From Hyphomicrobiales bacterium (lineage in GTDB: Bacteria > Pseudomonadota > Alphaproteobacteria > Rhizobiales > Rhizobiaceae), in the NCBI GenBank assembly GCA_900471815.1, contig UICE01000011.1, forward strand, positions 24,331 through 88,330: a DNA stretch of 64,000 nt, given 5' to 3'. Each line of letters starts with the position of its first letter. The first letter of the stretch is position 1. The notes below the pieces were generated by a model. That model searched no databases. It saw nothing but the letters and a program-made list of their open reading frames with translations, and was not told the DNA's origin. The translations under genes and the position numbers were made by a program. Positions 1-8,260 of the stretch are shown here, piece by piece.

Positions 1-272
1 AAGCCATAAAAACCTTTGCCCACGAAAACGGTGTCGCTGTTTTTGCAATTAAAGCGAGAGCGAAAGGCGGGCAAATGGGTGGAGGAGCTATATCATTTAA
101 AATTGAAACACTCTTTCAGCTTTCAGATTGTGACGTGGTATTTGTCAACGCTACCGCGCTGTCAAAATTTTCAAAGACAAACTTGGGAGGGATTCCAGAC
201 GGCGTACTAAAGTACCAATACGATGCCTACCGTTGCGGAGTGTTCCAGCTCGCCAAAGCCGGAAGATTATAA
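1..272 (+). CDS. Unrecognised protein, C-terminal part only (cut by window edge)
   Basis: An open frame runs in from the left edge and stops at TAA 270-272; about 90 C-terminal residues are visible and no start is needed inside the window. The translation alternates hydrophobic strands and helices (for example CDVVFVNATAL and YDAYRCGVFQLAKAG), which looks like an alpha/beta domain, but I do not recognise a family. Its stop overlaps the kinase start by one base (TAATG), so the two are probably translated from one mRNA and act together. An internal ATG at 75 could start a 65-residue protein, but the frame is open and coding-like upstream of it. Confidence 0.6.
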   Translation, partial: AIKTFAHENGVAVFAIKARAKGGQMGGGAISFKIETLFQLSDCDVVFVNATALSKFSKTNLGGIPDGVLKYQYDAYRCGVFQLAKAGRL

Positions 273-1345
273 TGGCTCTGGATTTTTCGCTTTTGCCGGA
301 GTCCATCAGGCAAAAAGCCGAGGAGCTGACCAAAAATATAGAATTCAAACTGATGAACGACAAGGGAGCCAACGGTCATGTGCTGATCGGCTACAACACG
401 CTCCTAAAGCGCGATGTCGTTGTAAAGTTCTACTATTGGGGTAACGGAGATCATGCAGAACCCGCCGTACTCGCTCAACTCGAATCCGATCACATTCTTA
501 AGGTATATCATGCTGAAAGCATCAATAAAGACGATGCGTTTTTTATGACGCAGTATTGCACGTCTGGTGACTTAGACGACGCCTTGAAGAGTCGAAAATT
601 TGGGACTGTTGAGGCGATTGATGTACTGAGCCAGATTGCAGGCGGGGCAAGCTTTTTGCATGGGAATGGCTACCTACACCGTGACTTGAAGCCTGCAAAT
701 ATCTTTTGTTTGTCCAAGGACAAGTTCGTAATTGGAGATTTTGGTTCTGTTGTCGTCCAGAACGACGAGGGCTACGCAAAAACACTAACCCGACATTCGC
801 TTCTTTATCGCCCACCTGAAGAGCTCGAAGAGAAACGGTCGTATCGTGAAGGAGATATATATCAGCTGGGTATGATTTTTTATCAACTCTTAGGTGGTCA
901 CCTGCCCTACGAAGAACGTGCATGGCTTTCTGAAAAAGAGGCCATAAAATATGACGGCCTCGGCGGTTGGGAACAGCAAAATTATGCCACGTCGATCATC
1001 GAATCAAAAATTGTTCGAGATCGTGTCGTTAATCGCTCAACGCTTCCCGCATGGGTACCGGCTGGTCTTAAAACGGTGGTTAGAAGATGCTGCGCTACCA
1101 AACGCGAAGACCGTTATTCATCAGTCGCAGATCTGGTAGTACAATTAAATAATTTGAGAAGTACAGTTCCCGAATGGCGCGTTGGCGAAAATCCCATACT
1201 ACATCGGGGCAAGAGACGGTTTCGTATCGTCCCACACAAAGGCAGCTATGTCATTGAAAAGTGTATTGGCGCTCAATGGAGAAAGGACCGGACTTTCTTA
1301 CCAGAGACTTTGTTTGATGCAGTCAAATTCGCAGAGCAGCTTTAA
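272..1345 (+). CDS. Ser/Thr protein kinase, eukaryotic-like (Hanks type)
   Basis: A 357-residue soluble protein kinase. The start at 272 is chosen because it overlaps the preceding stop (TAATG); an upstream in-frame ATG at 233 would overlap the partner gene. Visible kinase elements: ATP-binding lysine in VVVK (K52), catalytic loop HRDLKPAN (H136, D138), DFG (156-158), an APE-like RPPE, and GDIYQLGMIFYQLL for the following helix. After the kinase domain there are about 60 residues (from around 295) rich in basic and aromatic residues, which may be a substrate- or ligand-binding tail. No transmembrane segment or PASTA repeats are seen. The substrate is unknown; the coupled upstream gene is the obvious candidate partner. 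By eye the region is more AT-rich than its core neighbours, consistent with acquisition. Confidence 0.88.
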   Translation: MALDFSLLPESIRQKAEELTKNIEFKLMNDKGANGHVLIGYNTLLKRDVVVKFYYWGNGDHAEPAVLAQLESDHILKVYHAESINKDDAFFMTQYCTSGDLDDALKSRKFGTVEAIDVLSQIAGGASFLHGNGYLHRDLKPANIFCLSKDKFVIGDFGSVVVQNDEGYAKTLTRHSLLYRPPEELEEKRSYREGDIYQLGMIFYQLLGGHLPYEERAWLSEKEAIKYDGLGGWEQQNYATSIIESKIVRDRVVNRSTLPAWVPAGLKTVVRRCCATKREDRYSSVADLVVQLNNLRSTVPEWRVGENPILHRGKRRFRIVPHKGSYVIEKCIGAQWRKDRTFLPETLFDAVKFAEQL

Positions 1346-1453
1346 TTCTCTACTCTATTGAGTCCTAGACAAGCCTACATCATACTTTGGTGTCCGCCGT
1401 GAGCCACGTATGGATGCTCAACGCCCTGCTTAAATGATGTCGTGAAAAGCCTC
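1346..1453. other. Gap between kinase gene and tRNA-Leu 3' end
   Basis: A 108-base gap between the kinase stop and the 3' end of tRNA-Leu. I see no integrase, no att-like copy of the tRNA 3' end and no strong hairpin here. It is recorded because this would be the junction if the kinase module belongs to a tRNA-inserted island. Confidence 0.5.
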
Positions 1454-1538
1454 TGGTGCCCCTTGCCGGAATCGAACCAGCACTCCTTGCGGAACCTGAT
1501 TTTGAGTCAGGCGCGTCTACCAATTCCGCCAAAGGGGC
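1454..1538 (-). tRNA. tRNA-Leu (anticodon CAA)
   Basis: Reading the minus strand, an acceptor GCCCCTT pairs with AAGGGGC followed by A and an encoded CCA. The D arm has GGCGGAATTGGTAGACGC, the anticodon stem-loop is CCTGA-CTCAAAA-TCAGG (anticodon CAA, decodes UUG), there is a short variable arm, and the T arm reads GGTTCGATTCC. The total of 85 bases fits a class II leucine tRNA. Its 3' end points left, toward the kinase genes. Confidence 0.97.
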
Positions 1539-1792
1539 CGCCAAAAAGCGTCGGAGATGAGCGAACTCAACTCCGTGACAGCCAAATACATGCAGAGGGC
1601 ACCTTCGGTCAACAGCAATAAAAGCTTTTATCGCGGATAACACACTCGTGTGTTGCCCCTGCCCGCGGTCAAAGCTAGAGGCGGGTGCAAGAATACCTGC
1701 CAGCGAGGTTGCGAAAATTGATCGTCCCGATTCCATTTGGCGAATGTTTGCTCTAAGAGACCTTGCATATTTACTCCAGGCGGGAACCGATA
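1539..1792. other. Intergenic region, nothing recognised
   Basis: About 250 bases between the 5' side of tRNA-Leu (minus) and the YqaA-like gene (plus). It should hold the tRNA promoter and the promoter of the rightward operon, but I could not pick out convincing -35/-10 pairs. Reading frames crossing it on the minus strand run through the tRNA and are not believable genes. Confidence 0.4.
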
Positions 1793-2383
1793 ATGCTGCG
1801 CAGACTGTATGATTGGACAATGTCACTGGCCGCGCGCAAGTCGGCTGAAGCATGGCTTGCGGTCATTGCCTTTGTCGAAAGCTCTGTTTTCCTCGTTCCC
1901 GCAGACGTGCTTTATCTGCCGATGGCCCTTGCCCGTCCCGAACGGGCCTATCGCTATGCGCTGGTTGCCACTATTGCCTCTGTGCTTGGCGGAATAGCCG
2001 GCTGGATGCTGGGCTTTTATGCTTATGAAACCCTCGCCAAGCCGATACTTGAAATGTATGGCAAGCTTGATGCCTTTGAGGCCATGCGCGGCTCCACCAG
2101 CGCTGACGCGATCCTGCTCCTGCTTGTAACATCGGGACTTGCTCACCTGCCTCCCATCAAGATAGTCACCATTCTTTCAGGCGCGGCGGGTATCAACATC
2201 TGGCTGTTCATCGTCTCGGCAATTATCGCACGCGGTGCGCGCTTCTTCTTTCTCGCATGGCTTTTGCGCCGTTACGGCGAACCGATCCGCGATTTTATCG
2301 AAAAACGCCTCGGACTCATTGCCGGTGCAGCGGCACTCATCCTGATTCTGCTCTACGCCGTGTTCCATTATCTTCATCTGTAG
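1793..2383 (+). CDS. YqaA/DedA-like (SNARE-associated) membrane protein
   Basis: A 196-residue inner-membrane protein with about four to five hydrophobic segments. The N-terminal SAEAWLAVIAFVESSVFLVPADVLYLPM and the middle GGIAGWMLGFYAYE resemble the YqaA branch of the DedA/SNARE-associated family, several members of which affect membrane homeostasis and lipid carrier flipping. An in-frame ATG lies at 1763, but 1793 is preferred because it begins directly at the conserved MLRRLYDW segment. The dsbB gene follows 30 bases downstream, so both may be co-transcribed. The exact substrate is unknown. Confidence 0.75.
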   Translation: MLRRLYDWTMSLAARKSAEAWLAVIAFVESSVFLVPADVLYLPMALARPERAYRYALVATIASVLGGIAGWMLGFYAYETLAKPILEMYGKLDAFEAMRGSTSADAILLLLVTSGLAHLPPIKIVTILSGAAGINIWLFIVSAIIARGARFFFLAWLLRRYGEPIRDFIEKRLGLIAGAAALILILLYAVFHYLHL

Positions 2384-2413
2384 TTGCGTCAATTCAAGAG
2401 GACCAGCGCCGTC

Positions 2414-2911
2414 ATGATCAATACCAAACCCCATTTGAAGACCGCACTTTTTCTGCTGCTGGCCATGATTGTCACAGTCGGCTCGGCATTGGGTTTTCAA
2501 CATATTGGCGGCTATCTCCCCTGCAAGCTATGCCTTGAGCAGCGCTATCCCTATTATGCCGGTATCCCCCTGATGGTGCTGGCGGTCGCTTCATCTTCCC
2601 TGAAATGGCCTGCAGGTCTGACGCGATTGCTTCTGGCTCTGGGCGGCCTGCTCATGCTCATTGGCCTTGGTCTTGCAATATTTCATGCGGGCGTGGAGTG
2701 GAAATTCTGGGCGGGCCCAACTGATTGCACGGCGGTGGCAATGTCGATCACAACGGACGCAGGCAGCCTTCTAAGCGATATGAATTCTGTTCGCCCGCCT
2801 GCATGCGATACCGCTGCTCTGCGCGTTCTCGGCCTGTCCTTTGCTGGCTGGAATGCCATTGCAAGCTTGGTTCTGATGATCGTAGCATTTCGCGGCGCAG
2901 CGAAATCCTAA
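2414..2911 (+). CDS. dsbB: DsbB-family disulfide bond formation protein
   Basis: A 165-residue inner-membrane protein with four hydrophobic segments. DsbB-type proteins reoxidise periplasmic DsbA and pass electrons to quinone. The first periplasmic pair is C37-x-x-C40 in LPCKLCLEQRYPYY, with the conserved arginine in EQR, and the second pair is C105 and C131. The frame stays open upstream to a TTG right after the preceding stop, but the ATG at 2414 (MINTKP) gives the normal N-terminus. It is probably in an operon with the YqaA-like gene. The family assignment is firm; the partner DsbA is not in the window. Confidence 0.9.
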   Translation: MINTKPHLKTALFLLLAMIVTVGSALGFQHIGGYLPCKLCLEQRYPYYAGIPLMVLAVASSSLKWPAGLTRLLLALGGLLMLIGLGLAIFHAGVEWKFWAGPTDCTAVAMSITTDAGSLLSDMNSVRPPACDTAALRVLGLSFAGWNAIASLVLMIVAFRGAAKS

Positions 2912-3069
2912 ATCTAATCCACAACGCAGAAACCTTCTGAAAATTCATCCCGATGAGTCAGGTGATGTGATTTTTGAGAACCGTAGCGCAGCGAACTCTC
3001 GGGTTCGTGAGCAACGGAAGCGCAGAAAATTGCAACAGATGGCCATCGGGGTGGATTGGCAGGAGGTTT
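2912..3069. other. Intergenic region with weak inverted segments
   Basis: This 158-base gap lies between convergent dsbB and the HNH gene. It contains CCCGATG (2951-2957) and CATCGGG (around 3044-3050) as a loose inverted pair, plus a GC-rich block resembling dispersed repeats, but no clean terminator. It may be a degenerate repeat; not assigned. Confidence 0.3.
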
Positions 3070-3627
3070 CTACGGCTCCAGCTCGACATCCCAATAAAGA
3101 TAATCCATCCAGCTTTCATGCAGATGGTTTGGCGGGAACATGCGGCCATTATTATGCAGATCGTGAACTGTCGGCGGGTAAGGCTTTTGCCTCGGCCACA
3201 TCTTGGCGCGATCCGGCATAAGGCCTCCCTTGCGTAGATTGCAGGGCGAACAGGCAGCGACAACATTTTCCCAAACTGTTTCGCCACCGGCGCAACGGGG
3301 GATGACATGGTCGAATGTCAGATCTTCTTCCGATCCGCAATATTGGCATTCGAAGCGATCGCGCAGGAAAACATTAAACCGCGTAAAAGCCGGGTTGCGC
3401 GACGGCTTGATATAGCTTTTCAGCGAAACGACACTTGGCAAACGCATCGCGAATGAAGGCGACGAGACTTCATGCTCATATTCGGCCACGATATTCACAC
3501 GGTCAAGAAAAACCGCCTTGATCGCGTCCTGCCAGGACCAAAGCGACAAGGGATAATAACTGAGCGGACGATAGTCCGCATTAAGTACCAGAGCCGGCAG
3601 TCCGTCCGGCGAGACGGCTATTGTCAA
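3070..3627 (-). CDS. HNH endonuclease family protein
   Basis: A 185-residue protein with a C-terminal HNH fold: a zinc-binding CQYC, the DHVIPRCAGG core containing the catalytic histidine, NVVAACSPCN giving the second Cys pair and the asparagine, and a final basic segment. The N-terminal 90 residues (LNADYRPLSYYPLSLWSWQDA) are typical of the conserved chromosomal HNH proteins of alphaproteobacteria rather than of homing or restriction enzymes. Its biological target is not established. It stands alone, convergent with dsbB and about 110 bases from the glycosylase gene on the same strand. Confidence 0.88.
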   Translation of the reverse strand: MTIAVSPDGLPALVLNADYRPLSYYPLSLWSWQDAIKAVFLDRVNIVAEYEHEVSSPSFAMRLPSVVSLKSYIKPSRNPAFTRFNVFLRDRFECQYCGSEEDLTFDHVIPRCAGGETVWENVVAACSPCNLRKGGLMPDRAKMWPRQKPYPPTVHDLHNNGRMFPPNHLHESWMDYLYWDVELEP

Positions 3628-3735
3628 GGAATCAACTCCAATCCAACCATCAGGCCTTCATATTGTAAGCTTGACGTGACAGGAATGTGAAGCGAATTGC
3701 TGCGCGGCAGCAGAAAAAGCACCGTTATTTCAACT

Positions 3736-4380
3736 TCATGCGACGGGTGTAGCATCACGGCCACGGGTTGCGGCGTAGTAAGCCCAGAAAAGTCTGGCAG
3801 CCACACCCCGCCAAGGCGACCAGCGCTCGGCAAAAATCTTCAATGTTTTCGAATCCGGCCGCACTGATTCGCCATATGCATGCGCATAGGCATGTTGAAG
3901 CGCGACATCCCCTGCGGGAAAGACATCCGCATGACCGGCTGAAAAAAGCAGATAGACCTCGGCGGTCCATGGGCCAATCCCCTTGACGTTCGTCATCACC
4001 TGCATCGCCTCTTCGATGGGCCGCTCACAAAGGTCGAACAGGTCGAGTTCGCTGGCGATGATCGACTGGCTTATCCGGGCGAGTGTCGCCTGCTTGGCGC
4101 GGGAAAGACCCGCGATTCGCCACGCTTCCTCGCCTCCTGCCAGATAGTTTTCCGGCGTCAGCGGGTCGATAACGCCAATGAGGCGTTTCCATATAGAATC
4201 GGCGCTCGCCTTGGACACCTGCTGGGAAACGATGACCGATGCCAGGCTTTCAAAACCCGGCGCGGAGCGACGCAAAGGCAACGGTCCAGCCTTCTCTGCA
4301 ATCACCGCCAGTTCGGGATGAGCGCGCAACAGGTCCGCAAGGCCTTCGGCAATATCGTCGAGTGTATCAATTCTGCGCAT
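3736..4380 (-). CDS. DNA-3-methyladenine glycosylase II (AlkA-like, HhH-GPD)
   Basis: A 214-residue base-excision repair glycosylase that removes alkylated purines. The helix-hairpin-helix is NVKGIGPWTAEVYLL (131-145), followed by the catalytic aspartate D158 in FPAGDVALQ. The N-terminal SVIVSQQVSKASADSIW is the usual start of the HhH-GPD domain. The E. coli AlkA N-terminal extension is absent, as in the short bacterial AlkA-like enzymes. It is divergent from gluQ with 74 bases between starts. No Ada-type regulator is next to it. Confidence 0.9.
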   Translation of the reverse strand: MRRIDTLDDIAEGLADLLRAHPELAVIAEKAGPLPLRRSAPGFESLASVIVSQQVSKASADSIWKRLIGVIDPLTPENYLAGGEEAWRIAGLSRAKQATLARISQSIIASELDLFDLCERPIEEAMQVMTNVKGIGPWTAEVYLLFSAGHADVFPAGDVALQHAYAHAYGESVRPDSKTLKIFAERWSPWRGVAARLFWAYYAATRGRDATPVA

Positions 4381-4454
4381 ATGTCTTCATCCTTGCATGA
4401 TCCGGCAAACACCGTATCAATGAGTGTGAACAACGCCAAGAATGTCCAGCGCGC

Positions 4455-5312
4455 ATGACAGTTCCGGTTTTCAGATTCGCACCCAGCCCCAATGGCTCCC
4501 TTCATCTCGGCCATGCCTATTCCGCTCTTCTGAATCAACGGATGGCACAGAATATGGGTGGCCGGATGCTGCTCCGCATGGAGGATATAGATCGCGAACG
4601 CTGCACACCCGAACTTGAGCATTCAATGCTGGATGACTTGGAATGGATTGGCCTGAATTGGGAACAGCCTGTTCGCCGCCAGTCGGAACATTTTCCAATC
4701 TATCAGGAAGCTCTGGATCGCCTCGTCAAAATGGAACTTGTCTATCCGGCATTTCTTAGCCGCAGTGGTATCAAGCGGGAGATCGAGCGTTCCAACATGG
4801 ATGATTGGCCACGCGATCCGGACGGCGCGCCATTCTACCCTCCGATTGAACGCCTGCTTTCAAAGCGCGAACAGCAAACACGCATGGCAAGGGGAGACCC
4901 TTATGCCTGGCGTTTGAACATGGACCGCGCGCTTGAGGCGGCAGGAACGCAACTGATCTGGCATGAATTTGGTTCGCGTGAACACAAGGTCAATGCCCGG
5001 CCTCAGGACTGGGGCGACGTCATCATCGCCCGACGCGATATGCCCACCAGTTATCATCTCTCCGTCGTCATTGATGATGCTTTGCAAGGCATTACGCATG
5101 TAGTTCGTGGCAAGGATCTCTATCACGCCACCAGCGTTCACCGCCTGCTTCAACACCTCTTCGGCGTTGAACCGCCGCTCTACCACCATCATAGGCTCGT
5201 TCTGGATAATGACGGCAACAAATTATCGAAAAGCCGCAGGGATACGTCCCTGCGATCTTTGCGTGAGCGAGGGGTAACACGTCAGGAGATATGTGATTTG
5301 ATCGGTTTATGA
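4455..5312 (+). CDS. gluQ: Glutamyl-Q tRNA(Asp) synthetase (GluQRS)
   Basis: A 285-residue truncated paralogue of glutamyl-tRNA synthetase that attaches glutamate to the queuosine in tRNA(Asp). It has the catalytic core but no anticodon-binding domain. HIGH-like motif: FRFAPSPNGSLHLGHA; KMSKS-like motif: NKLSKSRRD near the C-terminus; DIDRERCTPE is the usual GluRS-type segment. Unlike E. coli YadB, the zinc-binding Cys cluster after the VYPAFLSR segment is missing here (no Cys in that region), so zinc is probably not bound. The gene for a queuosine-precursor transporter (yhhQ) lies 32 kb away in the same window. Confidence 0.92.
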   Translation: MTVPVFRFAPSPNGSLHLGHAYSALLNQRMAQNMGGRMLLRMEDIDRERCTPELEHSMLDDLEWIGLNWEQPVRRQSEHFPIYQEALDRLVKMELVYPAFLSRSGIKREIERSNMDDWPRDPDGAPFYPPIERLLSKREQQTRMARGDPYAWRLNMDRALEAAGTQLIWHEFGSREHKVNARPQDWGDVIIARRDMPTSYHLSVVIDDALQGITHVVRGKDLYHATSVHRLLQHLFGVEPPLYHHHRLVLDNDGNKLSKSRRDTSLRSLRERGVTRQEICDLIGL

Positions 5313-5377
5313 TCTATCGCATCTCACTTTGCGGGTATAAGTCAGTTGTCTCCTTCAATGATCCGGCTGTACCCCCA

Positions 5378-6265
5378 ATGTCCGTACGCTTCCTTCCAGC
5401 CCTGTTCGTTCTTCTGTGGGCTACCGGCTTTATCGGCGCGCGCTACGCGATGCCCTATATGGAACCGTTTCTGTTTCTTATGGCGCGCTTTGCCATTGCG
5501 GGCGCAATATTAGGCGTATGGGTTATTCTGGCGGGCAATAATTGGCCCGATAGGCGCGGAGCGATGCACGCAATCATCGCCGGCTGTCTGATCCATGGCG
5601 CTTATCTCGGAGCTGTGTTCTGGGCCATTCACAAGGGCTTGCCCGCTGGCATGTCTGCATTGGTCGTCGGCCTGCAACCCCTGATCACTGCGCTGATTGC
5701 GGGTGTAACGCTTGGCGAAAAAATACAGCCGCGCCACTGGGCGGGACTGGGTGTCGGCTTCATTGGCGTTGCCATGGTGCTTTGGCCCAAGCTTTCGATT
5801 TCTGCCGATGGTATTACCCCGGCAACTGTCGGCGCTTCGATCTTTTCGGTCATTGCCATCAGCGTCGGCACCGTCTGGCAGAAACGCTTTGTTGGCCAGA
5901 TTGATTTAAAGGCAGGAACAACCTTGCAATATCTGGGTGCGATGGTGGTCATGGCAATCATGACATTGTTGTTCGAGACTCATGAAATCATCTGGTCAGG
6001 CTCACTGGTATTCGCCATGTTCTGGCTGGTCGTCGTTCTTTCCATCGGCGCGGTCCTGCTGCTGATGATCCTGATCAACCAAGGCGCAGTCTCGAAAGTC
6101 GCGTCGCTGTTTTATCTCGTGCCCGGCGTCACGGCCCTGATGGCCTATGTCCTTTTCGGGGAGACATTGACGTTATTTCAGCTGGTTGGCATGGCCATTG
6201 CCACGTTGGGCGTTGCGCTTTCGACCGCAGGTCAAAGCCGCCGCGCCACCCTTCCCTCGCGATAG
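5378..6265 (+). CDS. EamA/DMT-family transporter
   Basis: A 295-residue inner-membrane protein with ten predicted hydrophobic segments in two EamA repeats; FLPALFVLLWATGFIGARYA is the typical first helix and GVGFIGVAMVLWPK closes the first repeat. Members export or take up small metabolites; the substrate cannot be read from sequence. The frame is open from 5309, overlapping the end of gluQ, but 5378 (MSVRFLPALF) gives the normal N-terminus. Its last 34 bases overlap the 3' end of the convergent BrkB-family gene. Confidence 0.85.
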   Translation: MSVRFLPALFVLLWATGFIGARYAMPYMEPFLFLMARFAIAGAILGVWVILAGNNWPDRRGAMHAIIAGCLIHGAYLGAVFWAIHKGLPAGMSALVVGLQPLITALIAGVTLGEKIQPRHWAGLGVGFIGVAMVLWPKLSISADGITPATVGASIFSVIAISVGTVWQKRFVGQIDLKAGTTLQYLGAMVVMAIMTLLFETHEIIWSGSLVFAMFWLVVVLSIGAVLLLMILINQGAVSKVASLFYLVPGVTALMAYVLFGETLTLFQLVGMAIATLGVALSTAGQSRRATLPSR

Positions 6266-7086
6266 ATAATAATCGCAGCGTTTATTTCAGCTCCTATAAT
6301 GAAGATGGCTGCGATTATATAAAGGAAAACAATAGCGGCCATAATCGAAGCAAGTCCCGCATAGGTCGAGATATAAGACGCAAATGTCTCCAGATAGCTG
6401 GCAAAGATCGTGGCCCCAATAGTCCAGGCAATCAGTGTAAGCAGAATGCCGGGCAGAATATCCACAAAACGCCTGTGCCCTGCTGGCAGCCAGAGATGAA
6501 CCACAAGAAGGCCGATGATGAGCACGGCCGATGCAATGCAATAGCGCCAGAAACTGATCGTTCCCGATAGAAGATAAATTTCAGGATACCATTTCGAAGC
6601 GATCCGCATCGCCAGCGGGGCAAGCACCAGCAGAAAGCTGATCGCCATGATGCCGATGGTCGCGATAATCACATAGCCAAGACTTTGCAGACGGCAATAA
6701 ATGATCGAGCGCGTATCCACCACACGATAAGCCCGGTTGAGCGCGACCCGCAAAGCTTCAATACCATTGGATGCAAAGTAGGCAGCGGCAATCACGCTGA
6801 TTGTCAACAACCCGCCGCGCTGCACATTGAGAACATTGCTCACTTCCTGCTTGATTGGGTTGGCGATCACCTCCGGCCAGGTGTCGAATACGACATGCAC
6901 TGCCGTCTCGGTAAAAGCACTTGCTCCGAGGAAACTCGCCAATGCCGTGGCAAAAATCAGAAACGGAAAAAGCGCCATGATTCCTGACAGCGCAACATGG
7001 CTCGCCAGTGCCCATCCATCATCCGTGCTGAAATGCCCCAGAGCGTCACCAAGAATACGCCGAAGAAAACCATATAGTTTACGCAT
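6232..7086 (-). CDS. YihY/virulence factor BrkB family membrane protein
   Basis: A 284-residue inner-membrane protein with six hydrophobic segments. HVALSGIMALFPFLIFATALASF, YFASNGIEALRVALNRAY and the late GLASIMAAIVFLYIIAAIFIIGAEINA are characteristic of the YihY (formerly RNase BN) family. Despite the BrkB name, no virulence or nuclease role is established for these proteins. The start at 7086 (MRKLYGFLRR) is preferred; a start at 7164 would add 26 residues. It overlaps the convergent EamA gene by 34 bases and is divergent from the SDR gene. Confidence 0.85.
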   Translation of the reverse strand: MRKLYGFLRRILGDALGHFSTDDGWALASHVALSGIMALFPFLIFATALASFLGASAFTETAVHVVFDTWPEVIANPIKQEVSNVLNVQRGGLLTISVIAAAYFASNGIEALRVALNRAYRVVDTRSIIYCRLQSLGYVIIATIGIMAISFLLVLAPLAMRIASKWYPEIYLLSGTISFWRYCIASAVLIIGLLVVHLWLPAGHRRFVDILPGILLTLIAWTIGATIFASYLETFASYISTYAGLASIMAAIVFLYIIAAIFIIGAEINAAIIIYREGRVARRL

Positions 7087-7181
7087 CAATGCAGGTTTGC
7101 CCCCATGGTCATGTACGCGAGATTGCAAGGCACAAGCGAATATGTGAAGTGTTTTTTTGCGCAACCTATTGAATCGAAACC

Positions 7182-8012
7182 ATGCCCCGTTCCAGAACGA
7201 TTTTGATTACAGGATGTTCCAGCGGCATGGGCGCTTATTGTGCACGCGCCCTGAAGGCTGATGGCTGGACCGTTTTTGCTACTGCCCGCAAATTATCTGA
7301 CATAGATGATCTTAAAGCGGAAGGCTTTTCGGCTCATTACCTTGACTATAGCGAGGCGCAATCCATCAGAGATACGGTCAAGGCTGTTCTTGAACAGACC
7401 GGCGGCACGCTCGACGCACTCTATAATAATGGCGCTTACGCGGTGCCCGGCGCTGTGGAGGATTTGCCGACAACGGCGTTACGCGAGCAATTTGAAGCAG
7501 CATTTTTTGGTTGGCATGAGTTGACGCAACTTATTGTTCCGGTGATGCGGCGGCAGGGTCATGGGCGAATTGTCCACTGTTCATCAATTCTCGGCTTGGT
7601 ACCCATGAAACTGCGCGGAGCTTACGTCGCTTCGAAATTTGCACTCGAAGGGTTGATGACAACACAGCGGATGGAACTGGCTGGCTCCGGCATTCATGTA
7701 TCGCTGCTCGAGCCGGGGTCGATCGAGTCCCATTTCAGGACCAATGCGGCGGCCCAAATAAGCAAATATATCGATATTGAAAAATCAGTGCATCGCGAGC
7801 AATACGAGAGAGAAATCGCCAAATTCTCACAGGCAAAGCCGCCACGATTCGCGCTTGGGCCAGATGCCATTTACAAGGTTCTGAAACACGCATTGGAAAA
7901 TGAGTGTCCCAGACCCCATTATGTGGTGACGGTTCCAGCTAAGCTGGCAAGTTTTGCCAAAAGAATGCTATCGGCACGTGCGCTATATCGCATGCTTGCG
8001 AGCCAATCATGA
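7182..8012 (+). CDS. SDR-family oxidoreductase
   Basis: A 276-residue classical short-chain dehydrogenase. The nucleotide-binding motif is TGCSSGMG (about 9-16), the structural NNGAY replaces NNAG-like residues, and the catalytic set is S in HCSSILG with YVASK (Tyr and Lys). C-terminal KRMLSARALYRMLASQS lacks a membrane segment. The substrate is unknown; the length and C-terminus resemble the retinol/sterol-dehydrogenase-like branch. It is followed at 40 bases by a small membrane protein gene. Confidence 0.88.
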   Translation: MPRSRTILITGCSSGMGAYCARALKADGWTVFATARKLSDIDDLKAEGFSAHYLDYSEAQSIRDTVKAVLEQTGGTLDALYNNGAYAVPGAVEDLPTTALREQFEAAFFGWHELTQLIVPVMRRQGHGRIVHCSSILGLVPMKLRGAYVASKFALEGLMTTQRMELAGSGIHVSLLEPGSIESHFRTNAAAQISKYIDIEKSVHREQYEREIAKFSQAKPPRFALGPDAIYKVLKHALENECPRPHYVVTVPAKLASFAKRMLSARALYRMLASQS

Positions 8013-8052
8013 CAGGAGCAGACTGCAAGTCAGCCTGATAAGGAATAACATC

Positions 8053-8250
8053 ATGGACATCATCTTCAAGTTTCTGGCAATTGTCGCCATTGTCGCCGTC
8101 GCTATCGTGCTTCTCGTCGGTCTGCGCAACATGATGAAGGGCGGCGATGCCAACTTCTCCAACAAGATGATGCAACTGCGTATTCTGCTGCAGCTAGTTG
8201 CCATCATCCTGATTGTTGGCGCCATCTACTTCCATCGCGCTGCAGGCTAG
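8053..8250 (+). CDS. Small twin-transmembrane protein, HIG1-domain-like
   Basis: A 65-residue protein with two hydrophobic helices (about 3-23 and 46-62) joined by a basic loop, MMKGGDANFSNKMMQLR. The architecture and the QLRILLQ segment resemble the hypoxia-induced-gene (HIG1) domain, members of which bind respiratory supercomplexes in mitochondria; a bacterial role is not established. The start at 8053 is preceded by AAGGAAT. It ends 10 bases before the adenosyltransferase gene, so the two are likely co-transcribed. Confidence 0.75.
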   Translation: MDIIFKFLAIVAIVAVAIVLLVGLRNMMKGGDANFSNKMMQLRILLQLVAIILIVGAIYFHRAAG

Positions 8251-8260
8251 GGCGGATATA

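Noticed and set aside
1380..1853. Minus-strand frame of 157 codons through tRNA-Leu
   Set aside because: It reads the tRNA itself (AELVDAPDSKSGSA) and the start of the YqaA-like gene; not a protein gene.
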